Part shown: piece after piece, positions 51,001 through 63,160 of the stretch | How positions within the stretch are numbered: the first letter of the stretch is position 1 | Layout: each line of letters begins with the position of its first letter | Origin: Volvox africanus | Taxonomy: Eukaryota > Chlorophyta > Chlorophyceae > Chlamydomonadales > Volvocaceae | Assembly: GCA_030268105.1 (NCBI GenBank) | Contig: BSDZ01000078.1 | Coordinates: 4,565,001-4,629,000 of the forward strand | DNA: 64,000 nucleotides | Direction: 5' to 3' | The notes under the pieces: generated by a model | The model's database searches: none | Seen by the model: the letters and a program-made list of their open reading frames with translations, nothing else | Told to the model about the DNA's origin: nothing | Translations under genes and position numbers: made by a program

Positions 51001-51758
51001 ACGCCAGGTGGAGGGCCCGGGAGGGTCGGGGGCGGAGTCGATGTTGGGAAGGCGCCAGTTGTCGCCGATGCTCCAGGTGTGGAAGTGGGGCCGGTGGTGG
51101 TGGGCAGCTGTCCAGTCGGAGCCCCCATAGTCTGGTGCGGTTGGGTGGTGTGCTGGTGAGGCACTGGAGGCGGCATGCCACCAGCGGGGCCTCCGGAACG
51201 GGCAGCGAATCCCACGGGATGGCAAGATCCGGCGGGCTGGTGACGGGGCGCGACGGGCGGTCGCGAGGACGTCGGTGGTGGCGGCAACGGCACCATGATG
51301 CTGGGGGACGGCCCGTAGCAGGCGTGGAGGTGTGGATGGCCTCCTAGACCGCCGGCAGGCCGGGCGAGGCGACCAGGAGCTCCCGCGGAGCCCGGTGGTG
51401 GATACGGCTCCCAAGAGATGACTGAGGAGGGCTTGCAGCACTGATAAGGATCCGTAGACACGGCGGGGTGCTGATGCAGTTGCGATATCGGCACAGCTGA
51501 GGCACTGTTTGGGTTGGCTTTAGCCGCGAGTGCTGCATTAACTGCGCGACTTTGGTCAAGCTGCTGGTTCAGCGCTTCTGGTGGTGCTGTGGTGAGCCAC
51601 GAGCTTTTCCGGTAAGGAGCTGGGCCGGAGACGCAGTCGCCCTTGGCATTGACAAACGCCGTTTGCTGGCGACTCGGCGGGTCGCAGAAGTTGAAACACT
51701 GGTGGGCGATGGCAGGACAGCTGCCATGGCTTTGAAATCCTGTGCGAGAGCTGCTCAT
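48081..51758 (-). CDS. RWP-RK domain transcription factor (2 exons)
   Basis: Model: join(51758..49404, 48242..48081), 838 residues. Exon 1 begins MSSSRTGFQSHG and carries a TAF-x2-AKG motif (residues 33-40) and WLTTAPPEAL (54-63). Long Pro-rich and then Ala-rich regions follow. The RWP-RK domain is at about 722-770: FDLPVADAARVLGISATELK, then RRCRRLGISRWPQRKL, with RWPQRK at 757-762, then SLRRIVQAAEAD. The frame would stop three codons past a strong donor (CGCAAG|GTGAGA). Splicing at phase 0 to the exon at 48242 (CTCACAG|GCC) continues as AVVELAARNRDEIMANPDAP and QTQYKQSFEKR. This charged helical tail fits the region after the RWP-RK domain. RWP-RK factors regulate nitrogen responses and gametic or sexual programmes in algae (NIT2 and MID are examples). 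At over 800 residues this is not a MID orthologue, and its target process is unknown. Confidence 0.85.
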
Positions 51759-54700
51759 TTGGCCTGTTTGGAAGCAGCGCCGTAGCGCGATTAGAAGGGA
51801 CGCATACTAAGTTGAGCGCCAAAAGAGGCTCACTAAATGCATACGGAAGCTGAAGAGTATCTGAAAATTTTATGAATTTTTAAAATAAATCTTTAAATGT
51901 TAGCGTCATTGCAGTCCTGAGCAACTGGTAGCGAGTGTCGTTTCGACGGGGTAGCATAATCCCTTCGGACAAACAGCTCAATGGCTTCAAGCAAATGCCG
52001 AATCTGTTTAATATATTAAGGTTGTTCAAATGTGTCCTGGAAAACGGGCAATCTGCACATGGGTCAATATTCCCGTGCGCGAGCGCAGTAAGGGATGCAT
52101 AGCACTGTGCCGCACCTTTAGATGTAATGTTAAGCAGATTATCGATATCTTTACTCATAATTCAAGTTTCTTGTGGTACATGGGGCTGTCCATTAAAATT
52201 TCAATGTGTTACGTAGCTGCCTGTTATGGCCAATGCATTTAAATACAACTTACCAGGAAGGCCTTGGTGAGGTCAGGACCAAGTGAAGTCTATACGTGAT
52301 ACAACGTGTGTCTGACAAGTGTTTCTGGGGCTTTCACTCCCTTACGGACGAAATCGACATCCGCCGCGAATAAGGAAACATAAAAAACCCTGTAAGTATT
52401 AGATCTGTATGATTAGAAATCCACTAGTATAAAGCATAATTCATTGACAGAAATCCCTAGCTTCGTAAAGGCAAGGAAGCTCACGTATCATCAAGCCGGC
52501 ACCCCCGTACATTTTCAAAGAAGGTTGACAGCCGACTCAGAAATAGAAAGTGTCTCACGTTAAAACACGTTCATGTAGTACAGCTATATCTTCCCTATAC
52601 CTAGGATCTGATTGGGTTTGATGGATATCTCACATGAGCGGCAGCATCGCGCACCTCGCTCCGATATCTTGAATGCACCGCTAGGGGCGTCAAGTGTTTT
52701 TTGTTTTCTGGTACCAAAATTCTCACTTGTAAATCAACTGAGACTAATCTTGATGCCCTTCGTTTTTGGTGCTAGCTCCGCATGTATGCGTGGAGTTTTT
52801 TTACAATTGGAATGCAAGTAACATATGCTTCTCAGTGCGCGTTATAGATATATAGATCCTACAGCTTAAACGCAAAGCTCATTTTAGGGTGGTTGAGGCT
52901 CTTGAGCTGGAAAGAGCCAGCCACCAAGCAAGGGCGGTCTCGCAACAGGGGACCTCTGATCTCGCAGGGTCTCGCAGGGCGCGAGTATGCGACCGTATGC
53001 GACCTATTTCGACACGAATCCATACGAGCAAGAAACATATTTCATAGTAGGAATCTAAAATGAATGTTTTCTCCACACCGATTTAGGAATATGTCTATGC
53101 AGCAGTTCGCGCCCACCTCCAATCGATTTGGAATGCCTTCAGTCGCCAAATAGCAGTTGCAAGTCGGAACGCCCAATCGAGGCCTGAGCAAGACATGTGA
53201 AGGCACCGACGAATTAAGTCTCCGAACAGCAAACGCACATCCTCTGTAACAGGTTTACTGTGCGTGTACTGCATTGATTATGCGCAACACGACGCACGTA
53301 CGGGGGGGTTCAGCGTCACGCTGGGGACCGAAACGAAACCCTCCCGACACGAGCTAAGCCCCGCCCCTGTCGACATCCGTTCGGAACCTTTCGGCTAGCT
53401 TTAACAGAAATCTTCCAAGATCGTTTAGATGGATGATACAAACACTTGCATCACAACCAGCGACGTTTTTTTTGTGCGCGGAAGTATCTACCCACTACTT
53501 GCTTGGTAAGGATCTGCCGCCGGAACACGGGCATGAAACGTTGGGTCATCAGATTGGCATGTGTGCCTAGGATCGATCCGTCCATGCATAATCGTACATC
53601 TCCAGCTGGATCCATATCTCCCAGTCGCATACGAGCTCTGCGGGAAGAGCACTGCTGGAAGAGCTTTGCAGGAAGAGGGCTACGACTGAAGCATGGCCGG
53701 TGGGCGATCAGTAACAAATGCGCAAAAGCGAAGTAAGGGACACAAAGAGGGACGTTTTACGTACTTCGTCCAAACCTCCCGTATTCAACGGTTGTTCATC
53801 TTTCCGACGCGCAAACCTAAATCTAAATCTAGCAAATCGCCGGCATAGCACATCTACCAAACTTGCTTGGAGTCAAATATTTTTGTTTGTATAAATGCGC
53901 AAAAACCACTTTGGGTTGTAACGGTTTGAGCAATTTGCGCTGCAACGTGTCTACTTCCGCCGCATTCGCATTCGCATTCGCATTTGCAAGTCCATATAAT
54001 CTTACGGCTTGGTGTTGGAGAGGGGCCGGATAGATTTCTTCTGCTGGAGGAATACTGGGCTCAGCGGCATCACGTGCTGCTGCTGCTGCTGCATCCCGTG
54101 AGCTGCTGTCTCGCCGCGAGCTTGCGCGCTTCCCCTTTGGTCCGGAGTTTTAGGTCTGTCCGCCCACAAACTCCAGCCCCTTCCCCTGAAGGAAGGCCGA
54201 GCGAGCCGATGGCCAGCTTGTTATTAGTTCCGCATGAATAGTTGCATCACGTTTCCTTTACTATACTATTCCCCCTTTTATTGCGGTCTGAAACTCTGAA
54301 TGGCGGCCGGAACCTCTAGGCAGGGTGTGCGCGCTGTGGCTGACCTTCAGGGTGGTCCGGAGCCAATATTTGTTCTTGTCCCTGCTATGGCAGCAGCAGA
54401 GGGGCGATGTTCGAAGAAGTCCGTCCTGAAGGAGGGGTGACGACCTACATGGTATCACATGGTATGAGCGTGCATCCATGCAAATTGCAGGTTTACGGTG
54501 TGCGTGGCCCTGTGAGTGGACCGAACGGCCCTGTGAACGGACTAAGGGACCAGCATGGCTTTCGTCATCGAGGAGGCGTCTTGCCCCAAACTGAGGGGCA
54601 TAGGTGCCCTAGGCCATCTGGTACATGCACGCAGCCAGTGATGGTATTCCGCAAGATACCCTTCAATCTAAGCACATCCGTAGGTCCCTGATGAAACTTA

Positions 54701-55728
54701 GAGATAGTCCTGGCTGTGCGGTGCGGAGTAAGGCATGCTGTACCGCGGCGCAGAGGCGCGACATTATGCGGACCCCCTCACTCACCCTCCGATTTCGACA
54801 TGGTGGCTTACTCGTCGTACCGCCCGAGGTACAATTGAACAGTCGTCCGTGACACATCATCAATGCCCTAATTAAAACCGGTATTATCAATAACGCCATC
54901 CAGCCCTCAGCCAAGCACGGCGTCACGTTACGCTATGTTCTACCACAATATCCAAACTGACGGACGACCACGTGACACATTGGATGTAAGGCAGTTGCCT
55001 ATGGAGGGTACTTGCTCCGATCTGCGGGATTTTGGACTGATAAAAATTACTCATGGGGTTTCTTCGGTAATCGTTGTTGATAAGGCGGACGGACGGACGG
55101 AGGCAGAGACTGATGATAGCATGAGACAGAAATTGGAGCCATATACCGTGTTGCAGGCATCAACAATATCGTTACTAGATATGATTGCACACAGCATCTT
55201 TAGATGTTTATAATCCTCGTCCGCCCTCTAGAAAATCATCCTTGCATCCTCATGGTTCGTTACTGCGGTTGTTTCAGAGGTAGGTCTCAGGCGAATTGAA
55301 GCTAGGATTTGCACAATAGTTGTAGCTAGAGCTGTTATATAAGTTTGCTGGTGTGGCTTTAATCAAAATCATTAATGGCGGCAGTGATTGAGAAACCCAA
55401 GTGAGGCACCAGGGTCAGTTCGTTGGTCGTCATAACGTGAAGTTGACCACATTCTCATAGATGCACACTCCGGCACGACAGCCTGTAGCATGACATGGCG
55501 TTATGGAGGTTTATGTTTACGTGAGGCCAAATGCATCTCCTCATCCCACGTCAGTACGTTATATGAACTTAGGGTCCAGATCTTGTTTAAGCGCATATTT
55601 AAGCTACTTAACATTTCAATTGAAATTGAACATTAAGTCAACCATTAAGAAAACTCGTCTGCACATTTGTGGCCGTTGGCGACAACGGAGGTCGATGCTC
55701 ATTTAGGCCGTTCGGCACACAAGATTGG
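51759..55728. other. Divergent intergenic region between RWP-RK and PA200 genes
   Basis: No gene supported in 4 kb. Open frames are short and lack domains or splice partners. A minus-strand frame at 53451-53717 is discussed under rejected items. Promoters of both flanking, divergently transcribed genes are expected here. A short CGCATT array lies near 53960-53985. Confidence 0.55.
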
Positions 55729-58700
55729 ATGGCCTCCAGAATCTGGCAGTCATGGCTTCCACAGGATGTGGCACATTCTGCCCTGAATGAGGAACCAGGT
55801 CGCTTTGCGGCACTTTCCAGTTGTTTGCGCGCGGAGATTGAGGGCGCTTTGCGAGATGAGGCAGACCCGAACCGCTGGCACCGCCTCATGAAATGGCTGT
55901 GTCATGTCAACTCGTAAGCGGGGCGATCTGAGTGGGTTTGGCGCAAGCAGTCCCATGGGGCGAGGAGCCGCACTGCCCAGTTCCACTATTACACCCTCTT
56001 ACTCCTCCACCATCCGGATAGCTATTGCATAACGTGCGCGGTTTTCCCCCTGTTAAGGCCACCCGATCACATGCACATCGCCATCGCCATCACAAAGCTC
56101 AATGGCTTTAACAAAGCTGCAAATGGTTCCCGTTGTTGCTGACGCAGCTTCAACAACCTGCACCAGGACTACCCGGCCGAGGATGTCGCACCACTTGCAG
56201 AGGCGCTCTGGCGCAGCGTTGCTGAGTCATACCGGGATCTGGAGGCGCAGGTTTGTACGGCAGACAGTTAGAATCTTTAGGTCTGGTATGTATCTAAACC
56301 GAGGCACAGCTTAGTGCAGCCTGGTGCCTCACTGCTGTCGCACAAACGACCTCCCCTGGTCGATCCGCTTAGCAGGTGTGTACCCCAGGTGCTTCTCCCG
56401 GTCCCTCTTCAACTCCCAACCGTTCACTGCCGTCACTTGCCCTCGGGGACTCATCCCGCGCCACGTGCATACTTACACCACCTTTCCCGTTTGAATATAT
56501 TCCCCTCCCTTCCCTCCTGCCCTCCTGCCTCCCTGCCCTCCTGCCTCCCTGCCCTCCTGCCTCCCTGCCCTCCTGCCTCCCTGCCCTCCCGACCTCCCTG
56601 CCCTACCTGCCCTCCTGCCTCCCTGCCCTACCTGCCCTCCTGCCCTCCTACCCTCCTGCCTTCCTGCCCTCCTGCCCTCCTGCCCTCCCTGCCATCCTGC
56701 CCTCCCTGCCCTCCTGCCCTCCTGCCTTCCCTGCCCTCCTGCCCTCCTGCCCTCCCACCCTGCCCTCATCCAACGAGGTCATGAAACGCTTGTGATCGCC
56801 CCATCCGTCCACAACCTTCCTCTTACACGTTCAACTCTCCCTCCCCCTCCCCTTTACCCGATCCGATCTCAAACCCCCACCGCGAACCCCCAGCCCCACC
56901 CCCACCCTCCGGCGCGCGATCCTCCACCTCGCAGGTTCGTCTGTCTGACTGCCTGACGAAGCTCCTCCGCACTCACAAACGCACTCTGCGGCGAGCCCGA
57001 CTGGTTCTGCCTTGGCGGCCTATGTTCGCCGTGTTACTGCGCCTGCACGGCGTGCCCCAGCCCAAGTTGGAGGGTGCGTGTGCAACTTTGTGCGTGTACG
57101 TGTGCATGGGTGTGTTTTGAAGGTCGGGGAGCGGGAGGGGCAAGGTAATCGGCTGGGCGGGTGAGCGGGGGTTATGCAAATGAGGTGCATGGGGTCCGGA
57201 TAGATGAAGTCCGCAACGTCCGCGGCCGTTGGTCGAACGGACGATCTGTCTACTGCAGGGAGGGTTGCAGAAGCAGGTGTAGGGATGGGGTGCAAATGTT
57301 ATTCGGAGTTTTGTGGGGTTGGTGTTGAAGTCCTCAGTGCTGTGGAGTGCTGACGTAGGTGAAAAAGGAGAGGGGAATGGAAGCAGGCGCCGGCGGAATA
57401 GCTGCAGTGCCGTACATCTGGTATGCTTCATGAGATAAGAAGGGGTATAGCAGTGTCGGCCGCACATACGCCAGAGCACTCGCCTTCTCTCTGTATGCGT
57501 AGTTTCGTTGTTGGACGAGCACTCTGTACGGCAAAACACCGACTTCACTCGCCCGTCTCCGATTTATATATAGCTGTAGCTCAAATCACTTACTGCATGG
57601 AGGGCGGGTTGTGTTTCCTTACGGGGGGCAGCGGCGGGGAATGCCTGTTTCCACTGTGCCGTTGGTACGCCTCCCTGCACAGGCGTGGGGCTCTTCATGG
57701 CCCGCGGCACAGCGCTGGTGAAGCTGGTTGTGAAGGCACGGCGGTACTTCGAGCCGTGGGCGCTGGGGGAGGTGTGGTGCGAGCTGCGTCCCGCCATCAT
57801 GGCAGTAGGTCGGCGGCCGTACGAGGGTTACGAGGCGCTGGGCTACATGCAGCTCTTTGCACCCACTCACAACATCTGCAGGTAGTGGAGGAGAGAGGAA
57901 GAAGAGGGGAAGGAGGTGAAGAGGAGGAGGTGGAGGAGGAGGGGGAGGGGGAGGAAGTGCGCCAGGAAGGGGGACCGGAGCTGATGAAATGGAGTGCAGT
58001 TTAAGAGGGTTAGGCGCGCCGTACGGGTTTGGTCCCCTTTGGCCGATGTACATTACTTGGCAATTTCCGTGTCCTTGCCCCCACCCCCCGAAGTTGCTAG
58101 GTTAAAAAAATCCGTACTATGTATGGGCCTTATACTTGGGCTCCCACTGGTTTGTCTGTTTGACAGCTTGGTTTTGGCACCAGCTTCCCAGCCCTCTTTC
58201 ATCATCATCATCATCATCATCATCATTCAACGTTTCGCGTTTCCGCTCCCCTTCGAGACCCCCCTCCCTCCCCCTTCCTCCGTGGACTTCCAGATGCAGC
58301 TGGTCCGCCGTTAGGGGCTGGCTGCGGGAGTGGTTCGTGGCCTGGGACGGCGCCGCCAACAGCCCCTCCTGGGACAGCCTCTGGCTGTCGCTGATGTCCA
58401 GGGTGGCCAAGCATGACTGGCGGGGTGGGTGGCTGGCTGGCTGCATGATTGTCGGTGGTGGTGCACTGACCCTGTCGGGAGTGGACAAATTGCGATTGGG
58501 CGGCAGCAGTATGATGATGTGTTGAGGACCGTCCGGCCCGTGAGAGGGAGCCCCGGTTTACATCAGGCTTCTTGAACCCTACAATATACCCAGCATACCC
58601 GTATCCATACTCGTACTCGTACTCGTACCCATACCCGTACGCGGCGTCTTCCGCTGAACACTCGCCTCGTTCGGCCCTCCTTGTCATCTTCATACCACCG

Positions 58701-61700
58701 GATCCCGGGGTAGACCCGGGTTACCCAGGGCTGGGCACCACGCGGTCCTCCTGCTCCTCCTCCTCCTCCTGCTCCTGCTCCTGCTCCTGCTCCTCCTCCT
58801 CCTCCTCCTCCTCCTCCTCCTCCTCCTGCTCCTCCTCCTCCTCCTCCTGCTCCTCCTCCTCCTCCTCCTCCTGCTCCTGCTCCTCCTCCTCCTCCTCCTC
58901 CTCCTCCTCCTCCTCCTCCTCCTCCTCCTCCTGCTCCTCCTCCTCCTCCTGCTCCTGCTCCTCCTCCTCCTGCTCCTGCCCCCATGTTACCAAACTTGCC
59001 CCGCTTGGAATGGTCGACTGATGCCGGGAATCGTGTCGTACTGCATCATAGGTTTCTGCCGAGAGCTGCTCTCCTCGCGCCCCCGTTCGTCCCCTTCCCT
59101 TTGACCAGGGGTGATCAACTGGCAGCCACACCTGCCGTACATCTTCGCAAGCTTCACCGGCCTCTTTGACGTGCCCATCGGCACGTCCCGGGGAGCCACC
59201 GAGATCTTGACTCGGCCGGCGCCGGGGAGGTCTGCCATACTGTTTGGCGACCAGGTACGGCATTTGGTGTACGGCAGGATTTCCAGCAAACAATTATCTT
59301 GTGTTCTGTCACCCCGCCCATCCACTCACCCATAGATACGCTGAAAAGTGTACGACATGTTGCCATTTGTTCAAACCACCAAAGTCACACGAGTCACTTG
59401 ATTGACTTATCCTCCGGGATCGGCACCACATGGGGCGACAGAGCTCCTCCAGCTGGCTTAGGGCTAGGAGGGCATTGAGGCCTGAAGGGCCAACCGAAGT
59501 TACCTGACACAACGAGTCCATCAGGACATCAGCCCGTCACCGCGCTTCATATTTGCGAGTTACGCGGTGTGCTGTCGCAACCCCCTCCCGCCCACTGGAC
59601 GTCCCATTGACCAATGTCCTTATCAGAAGGCGGTGTTTTGCCGTACCCTTCACCCCGTTACCCCGGTACTTGTATGTATCTGCTTTGCGGCTGGTGCCCT
59701 CCAAAACACACACCTAAACACACACACTTGTGTGTATATAATAGTATTAGATATATTTAGTATTATATATTATTGAATAAAGTTTGTAAGTTTATATTAA
59801 TTAACATATAATTTAAATTTTATTGTTTTACTAATCACATGCTTACATACGCACGCGTAGATGGGGTTCGGAAGCTTCTACGCGGCGCGCCTGATCGTAC
59901 ACCTCCTCCGCTGCACCGCCGACCCGGAGCGGGGCCCGACCACCGCCGCCACTGCCGCCGCCGCCGCCGCGCACCTGGAGCACCTCACCTTTCTGTTGGA
60001 GCAGTACTACCACCCCTCGAATACGGGTAGGCAATATCATGGTCATGGTCATGGTGGTGGTGATGCTGGGGGGGAGGGCGAGGCTGGGGTTAAATGGGGT
60101 TCGTACCGTGTGCCGTGTGCTGTGTGTATTACAAACAAGCATCTTTTACTACAATTTTTTTTGTAGCCATGAGATACAGGATGGGAAATATTTAGGATTC
60201 CGGAATGTGAAAAGCTGACGTCACCGCTTATTGTTGTTCTTGTTCTTGTAATTATTGTTACGAGCTCCCCGCGCACTAAACGCCTCCTAATTAGGCAAGT
60301 GGTGTCGGGAGCTGGGCACTCTACTCAAGCACCTGGTTAAGGCTGCGGTCAAGCAGCTCGAACGCCAGCAGCCGCCCGCACCGGCAGTGACAGTCCACGA
60401 CGCAGCAGGCTGCGCCGCCACGACGACAGCCCCCGCCGGCGACTTCGCGGAGGACTTGGGGTTTGACTACATGGACAGCTGCGAGGGGAAGGGGGATGAG
60501 GCTGGCGGGGCCGTCACGACCGGCGACCAGGGCACACATGTGGCCGCGGTGTCGTGGTCGTGGGTTTCGGAGCTGCGGGAGCCTGAGCTTCAACGGTTGG
60601 CTGCGTGCTGCGTGACCCTGGCGGCCCGGGGCCAGTTCTCCAAAGACTCGAGTGGGTGCCGGGGGGCGCAGGGGGCTTAGAAGGGGGGAAGAAAGGGGGG
60701 GAGAACCGCACGTGATGATGAGGACCGTGACAGAACGAGCTGCCTGCTGTTATTACCTCTTTGTCGTACTGTTGTGCATGTACGTACTACATGTGTACGG
60801 CTCGGTTGATGTTTTGGCCCCCTACCAGGTATCTCCAACGTCTCGATCAAGGCGCTGTCGCAACTGGCATTTGTTGCGCCCGATCGGGTGCTACCGCTGG
60901 TTCTGGAGCGCTTCCGTACGGCCATCGCCACTGCGACTGCCACACACCAACTGGTGGCGGCCACGGTAACGCTGGCGCTGTGCGTGCGCCCAATGCTGCT
61001 GACGGGCTGGGCAGCGGGAGCGGGTGAAGAGCGGGAGACGGCGCCACAGGTACGGAAACGGTGTGAAACGCACCGCAACTATCTATAGGGAACCATACTT
61101 GGCGCGAACCGCCCTCTTCGTCTAACGAGGGAGAACCCGTTGGCGAGTCCACTTAGGCTTCCCTGGAGTCAATTATCAAACGGTCAGTGCTGTCCGGCAT
61201 TACTAGTTATCTGTTTCAATACCAATTTCGGTTTTCGGTTTTCGGTTTCTGCAGTTGCTTTCGGAGGCGCTGATGGCGGTTCTTCCCGGACTGGACGCCA
61301 ACGACGAGCTCAAGACGTCCGCCGTGATGCAGCTCTACGTGAACGTCATTTCCGCGCTGCCACGACTACGAGGCGCTGGCGAGGAAGACGAGGACGATGT
61401 GGCGGCGGCGCTGGAGGAAGAGGAGGAACACAGCATCACGTGCGGCAGACAGTCCCATAATGCAGGCACCGGCAGCGGTGGCGGTGGCGGTGGCGGTGGC
61501 GGTGGCGGTGGCGGTGATGGTGACGGTGATGGTGATGTTGACGCCGGTGGGGTCTCAGCGTCACCCATGGACGAGGACAGCGGCGACAGCGGCGGCGACG
61601 GCGACGGCGGCGAGCTGACGCTGTCCCTGTACGTCGCGGACTGGGCGGAGGAGGTCCTGGATCGGTGCCTGGCGTTGCTCCAGAACCTGGATTCGGGGCC

Positions 61701-63160
61701 GAGTCATCGCGGAGTGGATATGGCTGCACACAGCGGCCGTGGAGGTGCGAGTACCAGCTCCTTCTTGAATGGGGTAAGTAGCTGGTGGCAGGGGACGTTA
61801 ACCGGGGGGGGGGGGGGGGGGGGGAAGGTGGGCCTGTCGGCTCGGCCGGGATTGCGAGGCGTAAGACGCAAACACACACACACACATACATAGACAGACA
61901 AAGCCACGTGCTCCTCCCCTGCGCTGTGGCTCGGTCCGGTCAAAATACATGCACACATACAAGTAGATTGTGTTTATGGAGCTTAGATGCACTTTAGATC
62001 CGGTAAGGGGTTCTCAAGATACTTCCGCCATAACAATGACAATGCTGATGTCGTACGGTTTCGTACGGAGGAGGGGAGCAGCTGTCGCGCAGACATCTTG
62101 GTGGGGCTATCGTTCTGGTGGTATCTCTTACAACGTTACCAGCATATTTTGGATACTGCTCTTTTCTTTCTCTTTCTGCTTCCCCGACCGTTCGCCCAAC
62201 ATGTTTGCACGTTTCATCACCCCTGGCTTCCGCAGCGGCGCTCGCTCTTCGACCCAATGTGGCAACTGATACTCCATCACAGCCGACCGGCCGTGAGGCG
62301 GCGACTGGTGCGGCGACTGGCGGCTTCCGTGCTGGGCGGCACCGCGCCCGGCGTCGCCGCCGAGGTTGCCACGATAGCGTCCAACGCCGCTTCGGCGGCG
62401 CCTCGGGAAACGCTGAAATCACTGCTGCTGCCGCTGCTGGAGCGTGTGGAGGCGGAGGTGGAGGAGCTGCCACGGCTGGCGGAGGCAGGCGATACGGCAG
62501 CGGCGGCGCCGCCGGCCCCCAGCACCGCCCGCGAGGCGACACTGCGCTATCACTTGACGATTCTGGTTGACGCATTGAGCCAACTGCACGTACACCTCCT
62601 CTTGGCTCCAGATCTGCGTGAGGTAACGGGGCGGGCGGCGGCGGTGGCTGCGCCGTCCCCGCAGCTGCCGGCGCCTAGTGGCGCCGCCGCGGCGGGTGAT
62701 GGTTCATCCGCAGCCAGTGGTCTCCCCCGCGGCAGTTTGGTGGCGCGCGTGCTGACCCTGGTGGATAAGCTGATGCTTGTGAACAGTCAGGTGCTTCAGG
62801 AGGATGCATCCGTCCTGGGTGCGGCGGTCATCGTGCCGCTGACGAGGTGGGTTAGGGCTGGGGGGCTCGGGGGCTTGGGGGCACGGGGGAAATGCTTGGT
62901 TTGGGGGGAGGTTCATTGCCGAGTTGATTGTGATTGCTGTTGTAATGTCTCTTTCTCTCTCTCTCCCTCTCTCGATACCATAACACGTTCCGAGAACTGA
63001 CACAGACAGCACGTGCACACGTGCGGCATAGGTACTGGATGGAACCACATTTGCCATGGCGCCGACCCGCGGGTCGGACGAGATCGCCGGTGCCGCTGGT
63101 TCCAGGTCGGGGGGTGGAGCGCTGGGTGGATAAGTTCGGTAGCGGCTACCCGCCGGCCAG
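55729..63160 (+). CDS. PSME4: Proteasome activator PA200/Blm10 (PSME4), 5' part, 12 exons
   Basis: Model: join(55729..55913, 56148..56250, 56935..57073, 57683..57881, 58315..58424, 59109..59254, 59861..60026, 60295..60651, 60829..61049, 61255..61773, 62236..62846, 63032..63160), about 961 residues, partial at the 3' side. All phases agree. The product follows plant PA200 from its N-terminus: RIWQSWLPQDV; VLPWRPMFAVLLRLHG; ARRYFEPWALGEVWCELR; WDSLWLSLMSRVAKHDW; LPYIFASFTGLFDVPIG; LLEQYYHPSNTGKWCRELG; LARGQ(F)SKD-type and THQL segments; LSEALMAVLPGLDANDELKT; YVADWAEEVLDRCLALLQ. PA200/Blm10 is a large HEAT-repeat cap that docks on the 20S proteasome. In animals and yeast it is linked to acetylated histone turnover and DNA repair. 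Exon 10 carries a Gly/Asp-rich insertion encoded by a GGTGGC repeat. Full-length homologues are about 1,800 residues, so roughly half lies beyond the window or past the terminal satellite. Confidence 0.93.
56505..56765. repeat. CCCTCCTGC-type polypyrimidine minisatellite in PA200 intron 2
   Basis: About 260 bases of imperfect CCTGCCCTC(C)TGCCTCC repeats, almost entirely pyrimidine plus G on the transcribed-sense strand. It lies between the exons ending at 56250 and starting at 56935. Confidence 0.92.
57890..57960. repeat. Purine-rich (GGA)n tract at the 5' end of PA200 intron 4
   Basis: GAGGAGG-type repeats directly follow the exon that ends at 57881. The strand asymmetry is opposite to the pyrimidine tracts in the neighbouring introns. 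Confidence 0.8.
58745..58980. repeat. (TCC)n/(TGC TCC)n polypyrimidine microsatellite in PA200 intron 5
   Basis: About 235 bases of TCC triplets with interspersed TGC triplets. The plus strand is open as Ser/Cys and the minus as Glu/Gln or Gly/Ala runs; none is coding, because the flanking exons (58424 and 59109) are joined by a phase-consistent intron. Confidence 0.95.
61477..61516 (+). repeat. GGTGGC hexamer array in PA200 exon 10
   Basis: About six GGTGGC units followed by GGTGAT-type units encode an in-frame Gly run and then Gly-Asp repeats. This creates a flexible acidic insertion between two helical repeats of the PA200 protein. Confidence 0.9.
61804..61824 (+). repeat. 21-base poly-G run
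   Basis: An uninterrupted run of G, 30 bases into the intron after PA200 exon 10. Confidence 0.95.

Noticed and set aside
48081..51758. Identification of the RWP-RK gene as the sex-determining factor MID
   Set aside because: MID proteins are short (roughly 150-170 residues) whereas this product exceeds 800 residues with long Pro/Ala-rich regions; no other mating-locus gene is recognisable in the window.
53451..53717. Minus-strand frame with a faint BTB-like pattern (DVRLCMDGSILGTHANLM)
   Set aside because: The spacing vaguely recalls a BTB core, but no adjoining exon, start or second half of the domain is visible; likely chance or a decayed scrap.
58563..59293. Gly-, Ser- and Glu-rich open frames of 140-190 codons
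   Set aside because: They cover the TCC repeat inside PA200 intron 5, whose flanking exons join in phase without them.
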